Shown here in pieces: positions 1-10,508 of a DNA stretch of 30,492 nt. The stretch comes from UBA5972 sp964588725 (GTDB lineage Bacteria > Pseudomonadota > Alphaproteobacteria > Rhodobacterales > Rhodobacteraceae). Numbering within the stretch: the stretch's first letter is position 1; the number at the start of each line of letters is the position of its first letter. The DNA lies in the NCBI GenBank assembly GCA_964588725.1, contig CAZPQL010000038.1:1-30492 (forward strand). Reading direction: 5' to 3'. The notes below the pieces were generated by a model. The model was not told the DNA's origin and searched no databases. It saw only the letters and a list, made by a program, of their open reading frames with translations. A program made the position numbers and the translations under genes.

Positions 1-158
1 TGGACGGCTTGCAGGTCCGCCAAGACCTGACGCCGGACGCTTACGCCGATTTCGCCCTGGGCTGGGTGGACGCGGGTGCGAAAATTGTCGGCGGATGCTG
101 CGAAGTCGGCCCCGCCCATATTGCCGAGATTGCCCGAAGGTTGGGGAGGCAGATATGA
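1..158 (+). CDS. Homocysteine S-methyltransferase family protein (3' end only)
   Basis: Only the last 51 codons are present; full codons begin at base 3 and the TGA stop is at 156-158. The tail contains AKIVGGCCEVGPAHI. The GGCC motif is the C-terminal pair of zinc-binding cysteines that homocysteine S-methyltransferases (BHMT/MmuM/MetH N-terminal fold) use to activate homocysteine thiolate. The stop overlaps the start of the next gene as ATGA, so the two are translationally coupled. A dimethylglycine dehydrogenase homologue 1.5 kb downstream makes a betaine-homocysteine methyltransferase attractive, since that reaction yields dimethylglycine. The methyl donor cannot be read from this fragment; S-methylmethionine is an alternative. 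Confidence 0.8.
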   Translation, partial: DGLQVRQDLTPDAYADFALGWVDAGAKIVGGCCEVGPAHIAEIARRLGRQI

Positions 159-610
159 GACTGCCAGATAAAGCCATTGAAATGATCAAAACCTGGCGGC
201 TGGGGTTTGTCGCCACCTGTGATGAGGGTGGCCGCCCGAATGTGTCACCCAAGGGTACGTTTATTGTGGTTGACGATGGAACCATCGCCTTTGGCGAAAT
301 GCGCTCGCCGCAAACCGTGGCCAACCTGCGCAAAAACCCACAAACCGAAATCAATTTCATCGACGTTCTGTCGCGCAAAGGCGTGCGTATCCGCGGCCGG
401 GCCGAATTTGTGGAAAAGAACACCGTTGAATTTAGCGCCCTGATGCCGGACTTCAGAACCCTTTGGGGCGATCTTTGCGACGAGATCAACCTGATCGTCA
501 AAATCCCGGTGGCCGAGGTGCGACCGCTGACCAGCCCGATTTACGAAACCGGCTGTAAGGAGGCCGATCTGCGCAAATCGTGGCAAGCCAAAATCGCGGC
601 TATGGATTGA
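155..610 (+). CDS. Pyridoxamine 5'-phosphate oxidase (PPOX) family flavin-binding protein
   Basis: A 151-residue protein of the split-barrel PPOX superfamily, which binds FMN, F420 or haem. The N-terminal pattern GFVATCDEGGRPNVSPKG followed by a short beta-hairpin (DDGTIAFGEM) and NLRKNP is typical of general-stress/FMN-binding members rather than of authentic PdxH. The ATG at 155 is chosen because it overlaps the upstream stop (ATGA) and begins the conserved domain. An in-frame ATG at 95 would add 20 residues lying inside the upstream coding region. It probably shares a transcript with the flanking genes. The physiological substrate is unknown, and a role in the betaine pathway would be inference only. 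Confidence 0.8.
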   Translation: MRLPDKAIEMIKTWRLGFVATCDEGGRPNVSPKGTFIVVDDGTIAFGEMRSPQTVANLRKNPQTEINFIDVLSRKGVRIRGRAEFVEKNTVEFSALMPDFRTLWGDLCDEINLIVKIPVAEVRPLTSPIYETGCKEADLRKSWQAKIAAMD

Positions 611-620
611 GGGCGGGCAG

Positions 621-1679
621 GTGGCGGCACAAAAATATATGCACGGCGTGCAACTGTTGGCCCACGGCGATCTGGACCAACTTGTGTGGAATGAAAAAAT
701 TCCAGTGCCGGTGGCAGGCAGGGGTCAGGCGCTGATCAAAGTGCTGGCCGCAGGCGTCAACAATACTGACATCAACACCCGCCTTGGCTGGTACGCAAAA
801 GACGTGACCACATCAACCGACACCACACCAACCGGTGATATCGCCGACGGCGGCTGGGGTGGCGCTCTGCCGTTCCCATTGGTTCAAGGGGGTGATTTGT
901 GTGGTAAAATCGTTGGTTTGGGTCCTGATGTTGCCAATGTCGAGCTTGGCATGCGGGTAATCTGCGCCAATGTTCAGCCCGAGCCGACCCCTGACAACCC
1001 GCGTAAATACGCGGTCATTGGTTCGGAATATGACGGCGCGTTCGCACAGTTTTGTGTGGTTCCGGCCAAACACCTTTATGATGTTTCCGCAGCCCCACTT
1101 AGTGACGTGGAAATGGCGGCGATACCCTGCGCCTACGGCACCGCCATGGGCCTGCTGCGGCGGGCGGGTGTTGGCAAAAATGATCATGTTCTGATCACCG
1201 GCGCATCTGGCGGCGTTGGCATGGCGTGTGTGCAACTCACGAAAATTCTGGCGGCGCAGGTCACCGGAATTGCCAGCCCGCCAAAACAGAACGCCGTGCT
1301 GGCTGCTGGTGCGGATCATGTCATTTCGCGCAACGACGTGCCCAGACCCAACGGCTTTGATGTGGTCATTGATGTGGTTGGCGGTCCGGCGTGGGGCGAT
1401 CTGATCCAGGCACTTGCACCAGGAGGGCGCTACGCGGTTTCCGGTGCCATCGCCGGGCCGATGGTGACCGGTGACCTGCGCACCGTCTACCTGAATGATC
1501 TGTCTCTTTTGGGCAGCACGTTTCAACCGGCACAAGGATTTGCAGCACTGGTTGATCTGGTTAATCAGGGGCGGGTTCGTCCTTTGGTGTCCAAAACCTA
1601 TCCGCTGCGCGACATCCGTTTGGCGCAGGAAGATTTTCAGTCAAAAACACATCCAGGAAAACTGGTTCTTATTCCCTGA
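621..1679 (+). CDS. Medium-chain dehydrogenase/reductase (zinc-type alcohol dehydrogenase / quinone oxidoreductase family)
   Basis: A 352-residue MDR-superfamily protein. The N-terminal GroES-like domain includes AAGVNNTDINTRLGWY, the position where QOR-type enzymes carry N-N-x-D instead of zinc-ligand cysteines. The Rossmann domain carries the dinucleotide loop GASGGVGMACVQ, and the C-terminus reads HPGKLVLIP as in quinone oxidoreductase relatives. The catalytic zinc ligands of classic alcohol dehydrogenases are not evident, so an NAD(P)H-dependent quinone or enone reductase is more likely. The start is GTG at 621, preceded by GAGGGCGGGCAG; ATG at 639 is the alternative. It lies 10 bases after the PPOX gene and 12 bases before the dimethylglycine dehydrogenase gene, suggesting one operon. 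Substrate unknown. Confidence 0.8.
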   Translation: MAAQKYMHGVQLLAHGDLDQLVWNEKIPVPVAGRGQALIKVLAAGVNNTDINTRLGWYAKDVTTSTDTTPTGDIADGGWGGALPFPLVQGGDLCGKIVGLGPDVANVELGMRVICANVQPEPTPDNPRKYAVIGSEYDGAFAQFCVVPAKHLYDVSAAPLSDVEMAAIPCAYGTAMGLLRRAGVGKNDHVLITGASGGVGMACVQLTKILAAQVTGIASPPKQNAVLAAGADHVISRNDVPRPNGFDVVIDVVGGPAWGDLIQALAPGGRYAVSGAIAGPMVTGDLRTVYLNDLSLLGSTFQPAQGFAALVDLVNQGRVRPLVSKTYPLRDIRLAQEDFQSKTHPGKLVLIP

Positions 1680-1691
1680 TCGGAGGCCATC

Positions 1692-4133
1692 ATGTCTATC
1701 CCAACCCATGCCCGCGCGGTGATCATAGGCGGCGGCGTCATCGGCTGTTCGGTGGCCTACCACCTGACTAAACTGGGCTGGAAAAACGTGGTGCTGCTGG
1801 AGCGCAAGCAACTGACGTGCGGCACCACGTGGCACGCGGCAGGGTTGATCGCGCAGCTGCGCCCCAACGCAAACATGACACGGCTGGCGAAATATACGCA
1901 GGAACTTTATGGCACGCTTGAGGCGGAAACCGGTGTGGCCACAGGCTTCAGGCGCGTTGGCTCGATCAACGTGGCTTTGACCGAAGACCGGCGCGAAGAG
2001 CTATTTCGCTCTGCGGCCATGGCGCGGGCGTTTGGTGTTGAAGTGCAGGAGATCACGCCGGTCGAAGTCAAAGAACGTTATCCCAATCTGAACACAGATG
2101 ACGTCATCGCAGGCGTTTGGCTGCCGTTGGACGGGCAGGGAGATCCATCCAATATCACGCAAGCGTTGGCCAAAGGCGCGCGCAGTGGCGGCGCGCAGAT
2201 TGTTGAGGGTGTCAAGGTCACGGGAATTGCGACGTCCGGCATACGCGTCAGCGGGGTCGACTGGCAACAGGGTGACGAAACCGGACATATCAAAGCCGAT
2301 TACGTGGTCAATTGTGCCGGAATGTGGGGGCACGAGGTCGGCAGGATGGCGGGCGTCAACGTACCACTGCATGCGTGCGAGCATTTCTATATTGTGACTG
2401 AACCGATTCCCGGTCTGACCAGCCAACCTGTCATGCGCGTGGCCGATGAATGCGCTTATTACAAAGAAGACGCCGGGAAATACCTGTTGGGATGCTTTGA
2501 GCCCCTGGCCAAACCGTGGGGGATGGACGGCATTCCCGACGATTTTTGCTTTGACCAGCTGCCCGAGGATTTTTCCCATTTCGAACCGATCCTGGAAAAA
2601 GCCATCAACCGAGTGCCGCTGCTGGCGACTGCCGGTATTCATACGTTTTTCAACGGGCCGGAAAGTTTTACGCCCGACGATGCTTATCATCTGGGGCAGG
2701 CACCTGCGCTTGATAATTTCTTTGTCGCCGCCGGGTTCAATTCGATCGGTATTCAGTCGGCGGGTGGTGCAGGCATGGCGCTGGCGCAGTGGATGGACGC
2801 GGGCGAGCGGCCTTTTGATCTGGGCGATGTGGATATCAACCGCATGCAGCCGTTTCAGGGAAACCGGCACTATTTATTCGAGCGATCCAAAGAAACGCTG
2901 GGGTTGCTTTACGCAGACCATTATCCGTATCGCCAAAAAGACACCGCGCGGGGGGTACGGCGCACGCCGTTTCATCAGCAGCTTTTGGATCATGGCGCCG
3001 TCATGGGCGAAATCGCGGGGTGGGAGCGCGCCAACTGGTTTGCAAACAAGGGACAGGAACGCGCGTACCGCTATTCCTGGCAGCGCCAGAACTGGTTTGA
3101 AAATTCTGCGGCAGAGCATCGCTCTGTGCGCGAGAACGTCGGCATGTACGACATGTCATCTTTTGGAAAGTTGCGCGTCGAAGGTCCCGACGCCGAGGTG
3201 TTTTTGAATTATGTCTGCGGTGCCAATATGTCAGTACCCGTGGGCAAGATCGTGTATACCCAGTTTCTGAATACCAAGGGCGGGATCGAGGCCGACGTGA
3301 CGGTCACGCGGCTTGGCGAAACCGCCTATCTGGTCGTGACGCCCGCAGCGACGCGGCTGGCTGATCAGACGTGGCTGCGCCGTCATCTTGGCGACCGGCG
3401 GGTCGTGATCACCGACGTTACGGCGGGTGAAGGTGTTCTGGCGGTTATGGGGCCGCGTGCCCGCGAGGTTTTGCAGGCCATATCGCCAGATGATTTTGGT
3501 AACGATGCGAATCCCTTTGGCACTGCGCGGGAGATTGAGATCGGCATGGGACTGGCGCGTGTGCACCGCGTGTCCTACGTGGGCGAATTGGGTTGGGAAA
3601 TTTATGTTTCCGCTGATATGTGCGGGCATGTGTTTGAAACACTGCACGCGGCCGGTGCGGATTTTGGTATGAAATTGTGCGGGATGCACATGATGGACAG
3701 TTGCCGGATTGAAAAAGCCTTTCGGCATTTCGGCCACGATATCACCTGCGAGGATCACGTGCTGGAGGCCGGTTTGGGGTTTGCGGTCAAGACTGACAAG
3801 CCGGAATTTGTCGGACGGGACGCGGTTCTAAGCAAGAAGGAATCCGGGCTGAACGCCCGGATGTTACAATTCCTGCTACGGGATCCCGAGCCTCTGCTTT
3901 ATCACAACGAGCCGATCTTGCGTGACGGCGAAATCGTAGGTTATCTCAGTTCGGGCAACTACGGGCACACGTTGGGCGCGGCGGTTGGTATGGGGTATGT
4001 GCCGTGTAAAGGCGAAAGCGTTGATCAGATACTAGCGTCGGATTTTGAAATCGATGTGGCGGGGGTGCGCGTAAAAGCGGTGGCGTCGCTGCGGCCGCTT
4101 TTTGATCCGAAATCCGCGCGTGTGCGGGTCTAG
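1692..4133 (+). CDS. Dimethylglycine/sarcosine dehydrogenase-type FAD oxidoreductase fused to a GcvT (aminomethyltransferase) domain
   Basis: A 813-residue two-module enzyme. Residues 1 to about 365 are a DAO-type flavin domain with the dinucleotide motif GGGVIG at 13-18 and CGTTWHAAGL at 43-52. His48 matches the histidine that carries covalent FAD in dimethylglycine and sarcosine dehydrogenases. A FAD-oxidoreductase central domain spans about 370-425. A glycine-cleavage T-protein fold, which binds tetrahydrofolate, fills about 430-800. The family oxidatively demethylates N-methylglycines and passes the one-carbon unit to tetrahydrofolate, giving methylene-THF. The length is close to that of mammalian DMGDH. 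The start has a good ribosome site (GGAGG, 7 bases before ATG). The nearby methyltransferase end supports betaine to dimethylglycine to sarcosine breakdown; which N-methylglycine is the true substrate is undetermined. Confidence 0.88.
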   Translation: MSIPTHARAVIIGGGVIGCSVAYHLTKLGWKNVVLLERKQLTCGTTWHAAGLIAQLRPNANMTRLAKYTQELYGTLEAETGVATGFRRVGSINVALTEDRREELFRSAAMARAFGVEVQEITPVEVKERYPNLNTDDVIAGVWLPLDGQGDPSNITQALAKGARSGGAQIVEGVKVTGIATSGIRVSGVDWQQGDETGHIKADYVVNCAGMWGHEVGRMAGVNVPLHACEHFYIVTEPIPGLTSQPVMRVADECAYYKEDAGKYLLGCFEPLAKPWGMDGIPDDFCFDQLPEDFSHFEPILEKAINRVPLLATAGIHTFFNGPESFTPDDAYHLGQAPALDNFFVAAGFNSIGIQSAGGAGMALAQWMDAGERPFDLGDVDINRMQPFQGNRHYLFERSKETLGLLYADHYPYRQKDTARGVRRTPFHQQLLDHGAVMGEIAGWERANWFANKGQERAYRYSWQRQNWFENSAAEHRSVRENVGMYDMSSFGKLRVEGPDAEVFLNYVCGANMSVPVGKIVYTQFLNTKGGIEADVTVTRLGETAYLVVTPAATRLADQTWLRRHLGDRRVVITDVTAGEGVLAVMGPRAREVLQAISPDDFGNDANPFGTAREIEIGMGLARVHRVSYVGELGWEIYVSADMCGHVFETLHAAGADFGMKLCGMHMMDSCRIEKAFRHFGHDITCEDHVLEAGLGFAVKTDKPEFVGRDAVLSKKESGLNARMLQFLLRDPEPLLYHNEPILRDGEIVGYLSSGNYGHTLGAAVGMGYVPCKGESVDQILASDFEIDVAGVRVKAVASLRPLFDPKSARVRV

Positions 4134-4157
4134 CGGATTTTGAGTATTTAGCGAACA

Positions 4158-4811
4158 ATGAAAGCGTTTGATTACGACCCCACTGATGTGCAGGCGCGCA
4201 TTATCTATCGCGACGACAGCATTGTCGTTGCCAACAAACCGCCGGGGTTGTTGTCGGTGCCCGGACGGTTACCTGCGCTTGGCGACTGTTTGTTGACGCG
4301 GCTTTTGGCCGAATTTTCCGACCTGTTACTGGTGCACCGGCTGGATATGGATACCTCCGGTGCGATGGTTTTTGCCCGCACAAAGGCAGCGCAGCGCGAT
4401 CTGTCGATGCAGTTTGAAAAGCGGGTTGTACGCAAGACTTATTTGGCACGCGTGCACGGACGTGTGACTGGCTACTCGGGTGCTATTGATCTGCCGCTGG
4501 CCGCGGATTGGCCAAACCGTCCATTGCAAAAAATCTGTGAGGAAAGGGGCAAAGATAGTCTGACAAAATGGCGGATCATTCGGCGATCAGCCCCATCTTC
4601 ACTGGTCATGCTGCAGCCCAAAACCGGGCGCAGTCATCAATTGCGGGTTCATATGCAGGCGATCGGGCATCCGGTTTTGGGCGACCGGTTTTATGGTTTG
4701 GCTGATGGCAAAAATCGTCTGATGCTACATGCTTGGCGGTTGCGTTTTCGCCATCCGGTCAATCATTGTTTGGTCGGATTTACCGCGCGTGACTATTTTG
4801 GTTTCACGTAA
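4158..4811 (+). CDS. rluA: RNA pseudouridine synthase RluA (23S rRNA U746 / tRNA U32 type)
   Basis: A 217-residue RluA-family pseudouridine synthase, nearly the length of E. coli RluA (219). The catalytic motif HRLDMDTSG is at about residues 60-68, with Asp63 the nucleophile. Upstream KPPGLLSVPGR, then DLPLAADWPNRPLQK and the C-terminal GRSHQLRVHMQAIGHPVLGDRFYG, follow the E. coli RluA sequence closely as remembered. This favours RluA itself over RluC/RluD, and there is no S4 domain. It converts uridine to pseudouridine in 23S rRNA and several tRNAs. The ATG lies 24 bases after the preceding stop, with only a weak ribosome site (AGCGAACA). Its 3' end overlaps the convergent small gene on the minus strand by 19 bases. 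Confidence 0.87.
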   Translation: MKAFDYDPTDVQARIIYRDDSIVVANKPPGLLSVPGRLPALGDCLLTRLLAEFSDLLLVHRLDMDTSGAMVFARTKAAQRDLSMQFEKRVVRKTYLARVHGRVTGYSGAIDLPLAADWPNRPLQKICEERGKDSLTKWRIIRRSAPSSLVMLQPKTGRSHQLRVHMQAIGHPVLGDRFYGLADGKNRLMLHAWRLRFRHPVNHCLVGFTARDYFGFT

Positions 4812-4960
4812 GGGATCAGCCAGACAATGCACGAAATCGTCCAGATTACGCTGCCGATGACCGTGAGGAGATCACCGGATTCGACGCCGACCGCGACGAA
4901 AATCAGACCCGCCAGAATGAATCCGGCCAGCCCGATGATTTGATAGGTCTCGTTGCGCAT
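4793..4960 (-). CDS. Small two-helix membrane protein, 55 residues, function unknown
   Basis: This open frame encodes 55 residues starting MRNETYQIIG. Two hydrophobic stretches (about 7-25 and 32-50) are separated by ESGD, giving a helical hairpin with a basic YVKPK tail. It lies on the clpB strand, 67 bases downstream of the clpB stop. The frame continues open upstream, but that part overlaps clpB and has no membrane or family character, so the ATG at 4960 is preferred. No strong Shine-Dalgarno is visible, which lowers confidence. Its last 19 bases overlap the end of rluA on the other strand. I recall similar uncharacterised short proteins in Rhodobacteraceae but cannot assign a function. 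Confidence 0.6.
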   Translation of the reverse strand: MRNETYQIIGLAGFILAGLIFVAVGVESGDLLTVIGSVIWTISCIVWLIPYVKPK

Positions 4961-4983
4961 AATGCGGTCATTTACGCGGATAT

Positions 4984-5017
4984 TCCCGGGACAATCAATT
5001 GTTCTTGTGCCCCGGGA
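4984..5017 (-). terminator. Hairpin downstream of clpB (possible terminator or processing site)
   Basis: TCCCGGG at 4984-4990 pairs with CCCGGGA at 5011-5017. ACA/TGT can extend the stem across a two-base bulge. It starts 11 bases beyond the clpB stop, but no T-run follows on the minus strand. It is therefore a weak terminator candidate, or a hairpin between clpB and the small gene. Confidence 0.35.
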
Positions 5018-5027
5018 GATAGAGTTT

Positions 5028-7637
<2,610 letters not shown>

Positions 7638-7713
7638 ATTACTCTCCTTCATAAGCGCCCGCAATATGCGACGCCCGAAATCGGCGCGTCAAAGGTGCAG
7701 GCCTTCGGGTCTT

Positions 7714-7742
7714 AGATGGGAAGCATTGCCTAAACCTGCAAG
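7714..7742 (-). promoter_or_regulatory. Candidate RpoH (sigma32-type) heat-shock promoter of clpB
   Basis: Read on the minus strand: CTTGCA (7742-7737), 16 bases, then CCCATCT (7720-7714). This resembles the sigma32 pattern CTTGAA ... CCCATnT, with one mismatch in the -35 element. Transcription would start near 7706, leaving a leader of about 70 bases to the clpB ATG. It sits in the expected place for a heat-shock chaperone gene. Confidence 0.6.
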
Positions 7743-7805
7743 GCGTTGGCTTCACACCTTGAATAAAAAAGCCTAAGTTTGCCCAAACCGCTAACGGAGG
7801 GAAAA

Positions 7806-8495
7806 ATGCGCAGTCTGGACAGTATTCGCGCAACGTTGAAGTTTGCAAATCTGTTTCGGGGGCAAGTTCAGCACATTATGCTGGCTGCGCTGCTTGGGAT
7901 TGGGGCGGTCAGCATATTGCACGGTACGGACACCAAAATACTTGGGCTTGATGGGCGCGACTGGGCCGTCGCCACGATCTTTGTGGCGATCATCCACCAA
8001 AGCCTTGTTGCGATCGTCTGGCGGTTGCAGTTGCACTTCGGCCTGATGGTCGGGCTGTTTGGCGCGCGGGCATTGCGCGTCTGGGGCGCCATTTTTTTGC
8101 CGTTCATGGCGATCCGCCCTACCATGACGATTGTTGCAGGGCTGGCCGATCAGGGAACGCTGAGCGGCAACCGCAATTTTCAGCTGGTGGTCGGGGTTTT
8201 GCTGGTGTTGGTCGCTGTCTGGGCGATGCATTCGGTGATCAAATATTTCACCATTCCCCGTGCGCTTGGCGGCGATCACTTTTTTGACGATTACCTGAAT
8301 ATGCCGCTGGTTGACAAAGGTGCGTTCAAAGTCACGTCCAACGCCATGTACGGTGTGGTGTTTCTGGGCCTGTGGGGCATTGCGCTGCTGACGGGGTCTT
8401 GGAATGCGCTGGCGTTGGCGCTGTTCCAACACGCCTATATCTGGGTGCATATGTATTGTACGGAAGGGCCGGATATGAAGACACTTTACGGGTAA
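7806..8495 (+). CDS. Multispanning membrane protein, probable PEMT/ICMT-like methyltransferase
   Basis: A 229-residue protein with about five hydrophobic segments: near 23-38, 53-72, 80-110, 128-150 and 185-215. The C-terminal third runs GAFKVTSNAMYG, a hydrophobic span, then HAYIWVHMYCTEGPDMKTLYG. This layout, with an R/S-N-x-M-Y turn, a membrane pair and an E-x(2)-DM-x(3)-YG tail, recalls membrane-embedded phospholipid/isoprenylcysteine methyltransferases that use S-adenosylmethionine. The classic RHP motif is not present, so the assignment is tentative. The start is ATG 7806 with GGAGGGAAAA before it; a TTG at 7779 without a ribosome site was rejected. The stop is 9 bases before pyrF, implying co-transcription. 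Confidence 0.6.
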   Translation: MRSLDSIRATLKFANLFRGQVQHIMLAALLGIGAVSILHGTDTKILGLDGRDWAVATIFVAIIHQSLVAIVWRLQLHFGLMVGLFGARALRVWGAIFLPFMAIRPTMTIVAGLADQGTLSGNRNFQLVVGVLLVLVAVWAMHSVIKYFTIPRALGGDHFFDDYLNMPLVDKGAFKVTSNAMYGVVFLGLWGIALLTGSWNALALALFQHAYIWVHMYCTEGPDMKTLYG

Positions 8496-8504
8496 TAAAC
8501 CACG

Positions 8505-9206
8505 ATGACGCCTACCGATGACCGCCTGATCGTTGCTTTGGACGTGCCTGACGCGCTGACCGGACTGAAGCTGGTCGAAAGGCTGGGAACTGCCGTCGGC
8601 TTTTACAAAATCGGTCTGGGCATGCTGACCGGCGGCGGTCTGGCGTTGGCCAACGAGTTGAAGCAGGACCACGGCAAGCGCATTTTTCTGGACATGAAGC
8701 TGTTTGACATTGGCGCCACCGTCGAAGCCGCCGTGCGGGGACTGGCGGCGTTCGAGCTTGATTTTCTGACCGTGCACGGCGATCCGCACGTAGTGAAAGC
8801 GGCTATCGAGGGACGCGGAGGCGCGGCAACCAAAATTCTGGCAGTGACGATACTGACCTCGCTTGACCGTAGCGATCTGGACCGGTGCCTGATCAAATCC
8901 GGTGCCATTCAGGACCTTGTGCAGGAACGGGCGGCGCTGGCCTTGGAGGCGGGGGCCGACGGGGTGATAGCCTCGCCGCACGAGGCCGCGATGATCCGTG
9001 CCTTACCTCAGGCCAATGGCAAGTTGATCGTGACACCGGGCGTTCGGCCCACCGGCGCGGCGCGTGGCGACCAAAAGCGCGTGGCGACACCAAGTGATGC
9101 GATCAGAAGCGGGGCCGATCATATCGTGATGGGCCGCCCTATCTGGCAGTCGCGCGACCCGCGCGGCGCAGCACAAGCGGTACTGGCCGAGTTGTCCGGC
9201 ATTTAG
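8505..9206 (+). CDS. pyrF: Orotidine 5'-phosphate decarboxylase
   Basis: A 233-residue TIM-barrel enzyme for the last step of UMP synthesis (OMP to UMP plus CO2). N-terminal LIVALDVP and the catalytic D-x-K-x-x-D signature (FLDMKLFDIGATV, about residues 63-75) are present. VTPGVRPTG near the C-terminus is the phosphate-binding loop, and GADHIVMGRPI follows it. The length matches the bacterial short-form family. The ribosome site before ATG 8505 is poor (AATAAACCACG), and it follows the membrane-protein gene by 9 bases, so translational coupling is likely. Confidence 0.96.
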   Translation: MTPTDDRLIVALDVPDALTGLKLVERLGTAVGFYKIGLGMLTGGGLALANELKQDHGKRIFLDMKLFDIGATVEAAVRGLAAFELDFLTVHGDPHVVKAAIEGRGGAATKILAVTILTSLDRSDLDRCLIKSGAIQDLVQERAALALEAGADGVIASPHEAAMIRALPQANGKLIVTPGVRPTGAARGDQKRVATPSDAIRSGADHIVMGRPIWQSRDPRGAAQAVLAELSGI

Positions 9207-9242
9207 CTTGCCACAAACACCCCGTCTGGGCGACAATGCCTT

Positions 9243-10502
9243 ATGTCTGACTCTGCCTTTTGCCGGGACTGTCTGCGCCAATTTTCGGCGACCGAGCGAT
9301 GTCCTGAATGCGGATCGCCGCGGGTTCTGACGCATCCTGAGCTCAACACATTGACCATCGCGCATATGGACTGCGACGCTTTTTTCGCCAGCGTGGAAAA
9401 GCGCGACAACCCCGATTTGCGTGACAAGCCGGTGATCATCGGCGGTGGCAAACGCGGCGTGGTGTCGACCGCGTGCTATATTGCCCGCATCAAAGGCGTG
9501 CGTTCGGCGATGCCAATGTTTCAGGCGCTGAAACTTTGCCCCGAGGCCGAAGTGGTCAAACCGCGTATGTCGGTCTACGTCGAGGTGTCAAAACAGATCA
9601 AAGCCATGATGCAGGAACTGACGCCGGCGGTTGAACCGTTGTCGCTTGACGAGGCATTTCTTGACCTGACCGGGACAGAGAACCTGCATCACGCGCCGCC
9701 GGCGCTGCAAATGGCGCGAATGGTACGGCGGATGGAAAGCGATCTGGGCGTATCGGGGTCAGTGGGTCTGTCGCACAACAAGTTTCTGGCCAAGGTGGCC
9801 TCGGACCTCGATAAACCGCGTGGGTTTTCGATTATCGGCAAGGCGGAAACCGGAGATTTTCTAAAAGGCAAACCAGTCAACCTGATCTGGGGTGTGGGCA
9901 AGGTGTTCGACAAAAAACTGCAATCCAAAGGCATTCGAACCTTTGACGATCTGCTGCGGTGGGAACGCGGCGATCTGGCCAAACAGTTTGGCACGATGGG
10001 CGAAAGATTGTGGCATCTGGCGCGCGGGCTTGATTATCGCCACGTGGTGGCGCGGACGCCGATGAAATCGATTTCCAATGAAACCACATTTTTTGAAGAC
10101 ACCTCGTCGCTGGACACGCTGGACGGGTATTTGTGGCGCTTGACCGAAAAGGTTTCGGACCGCGCGAAAACCAAAGCCGTGACCGGTTGGGTGGACAGCC
10201 TGAAGCTTAAAAGGTCCGATCACAGCAACATAAGCCGGCGAATGAAACTGGACCGGCCAACGCAGGTCGCCGACGCGATTTACACCACGGCCAAAGCCAT
10301 GCTGAGGGCCGAAATCGGCAAAGGCCCTTTTCGCCTGATTGGGGTCGGTCTGGCACAGATCGTTGCGCAAAACGATACCGACTTCACCGATGATTTTCTG
10401 AACGAAGAGGCCGGACGACGTGAAAAAGCTGAACGTGCCTCGGATAAGATCAGGGCGAAATTTGGCGACTCTGCAATATTGAAGGGGCGGGCGCTGCGGT
10501 AA
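9243..10502 (+). CDS. dinB: DNA polymerase IV (Y-family) with an N-terminal zinc-ribbon-like segment
   Basis: A 419-residue Y-family translesion polymerase. The palm motif MDCDAFFASVE (about 42-52) supplies the first catalytic aspartate and steric-gate Phe48. LSLDEAFLDLTGT supplies the second acidic pair. NKFLAKVASDLDKPRG and the helix-hairpin-helix region follow, then the little-finger domain (KSISNETTF onward). Unlike E. coli DinB (351 residues), about 35 extra residues precede the palm and carry Cys7, Cys10, Cys20 and Cys23 in a CxxC...CxxC arrangement typical of a zinc ribbon. Thirty-six bases separate it from pyrF with no clear ribosome site, so the ATG at 9243 is accepted mainly because the cysteine segment is in frame. 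It converges with the next gene, 6 bases away. Confidence 0.92.
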   Translation: MSDSAFCRDCLRQFSATERCPECGSPRVLTHPELNTLTIAHMDCDAFFASVEKRDNPDLRDKPVIIGGGKRGVVSTACYIARIKGVRSAMPMFQALKLCPEAEVVKPRMSVYVEVSKQIKAMMQELTPAVEPLSLDEAFLDLTGTENLHHAPPALQMARMVRRMESDLGVSGSVGLSHNKFLAKVASDLDKPRGFSIIGKAETGDFLKGKPVNLIWGVGKVFDKKLQSKGIRTFDDLLRWERGDLAKQFGTMGERLWHLARGLDYRHVVARTPMKSISNETTFFEDTSSLDTLDGYLWRLTEKVSDRAKTKAVTGWVDSLKLKRSDHSNISRRMKLDRPTQVADAIYTTAKAMLRAEIGKGPFRLIGVGLAQIVAQNDTDFTDDFLNEEAGRREKAERASDKIRAKFGDSAILKGRALR

Positions 10503-10508
10503 CCGGGA

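Noticed and set aside
95..154. Upstream in-frame ATG adding 20 residues to the PPOX protein
   Set aside because: The added residues overlap the upstream methyltransferase; ATG 155 overlaps its stop and begins the conserved domain.
7638..7664. Upstream ATG giving a 9-residue extension to ClpB
   Set aside because: The best Shine-Dalgarno precedes ATG 7637 and the family starts with MNLEKF.
7791..8981. 396-codon open frame on the minus strand opposite the membrane-protein gene and pyrF
   Set aside because: The translation is rich in Arg, Gln and His without domain character, typical of an antisense shadow, and it spans two real genes.
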